Assembly: GCA_011800805.1 (NCBI GenBank)
Contig: MPNW01000006.1
Coordinates: 116,041-180,040, forward strand
Reading direction: 5' to 3'
DNA: 64,000 nt
DNA from: Hirudo medicinalis
Taxonomy: Eukaryota > Annelida > Clitellata > Hirudinida > Hirudinidae
Positions within the stretch are counted from its first letter, which is position 1, and each line of letters begins with the position of its first letter. Below are positions 63,802 through 64,000 of the stretch, one piece after another. Both the position numbers and the translations under genes were made by a program. Below the pieces are notes generated by a model. It searched no databases. It worked only from the letters and a program-made list of their open reading frames with translations, and was not told the origin of the DNA.

Positions 63802-64000
63802 GAGTTTCTTGGTTTATTGATGCATAAAACACCAATGGATTTTTAAATGAACGAAGAAGCTTTTAAATGTCGACGGATGTTTAATTTATTTTTTAAGTCC
63901 ATCATTAATTAAAACATGTTTTCAATTTAATTGAAAATGGTTACTAACAAATTTAAGAAAAAGCAACTGGCAATCTAATTCGTTGGAAAGATCAAAAGCC

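Overview
This is animal nuclear DNA. Nearly every gene is split by short GT-AG introns (mostly 60-900 bp), the DNA is AT-rich, and microsatellites, minisatellites and worn LINE/SINE fragments fill the spaces. The gene set is bilaterian: a GATA1/2/3-class factor, a LAR-type receptor phosphatase, a Nav1 sodium channel and an astacin-EGF-CUB-TSP1 protein. It fits an invertebrate, and I would guess a lophotrochozoan such as an annelid, but nothing here fixes the species. Gene models were assembled by hand from splice sites and reading phase. In most multi-exon genes the exon lengths sum to an open frame.

Layout, left to right: an unrecognised minus-strand gene cut by the left edge with a LINE fragment in its first intron (91-2828); an SLC20/PiT phosphate transporter (+, 5346-9145, 10 exons); convergent intronless B3GALT6 (-, 9502-10437); a gene-poor stretch with one possible minus-strand terminal exon; a LAR-type receptor tyrosine phosphatase (+, 14916-25816) whose tyrosine phosphatase domain stops before the catalytic cysteine, at a 21-bp minisatellite; a four-exon secreted cysteine-rich gene nested antisense in one of its introns (-, 20564-21099); GATA1/2/3 (+, 26921-31074); a UGT cluster with one frameshifted copy, one intact copy and one relic (31.8-36.6 kb); an unrecognised 179-aa two-exon gene (+); APEX1 (-, 37903-39798) head-to-head with IRAK1BP1 (+, 40264-41291); a 23-exon astacin-derived gene (+, 42437-52750); a GT32-type glycosyltransferase (-, 53648-55328); and a Nav1 channel alpha subunit (-, 56142 to beyond the right edge).

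The most unusual item is the 23-exon gene. Its astacin domain has lost all three zinc histidines, the catalytic glutamate and the Met-turn tyrosine. Between its CUB and TSP1 modules sit eight tandem apple/PAN-like cysteine modules, each encoded by one phase 1-1 exon. That suggests a secreted, non-proteolytic, multivalent binding protein built by exon duplication on an astacin scaffold.

The genes look like ordinary independent loci rather than a pathway cluster. Two neighbour relations may matter: the shared 465-bp intergenic region of APEX1 and IRAK1BP1, and the tandem UGT array.
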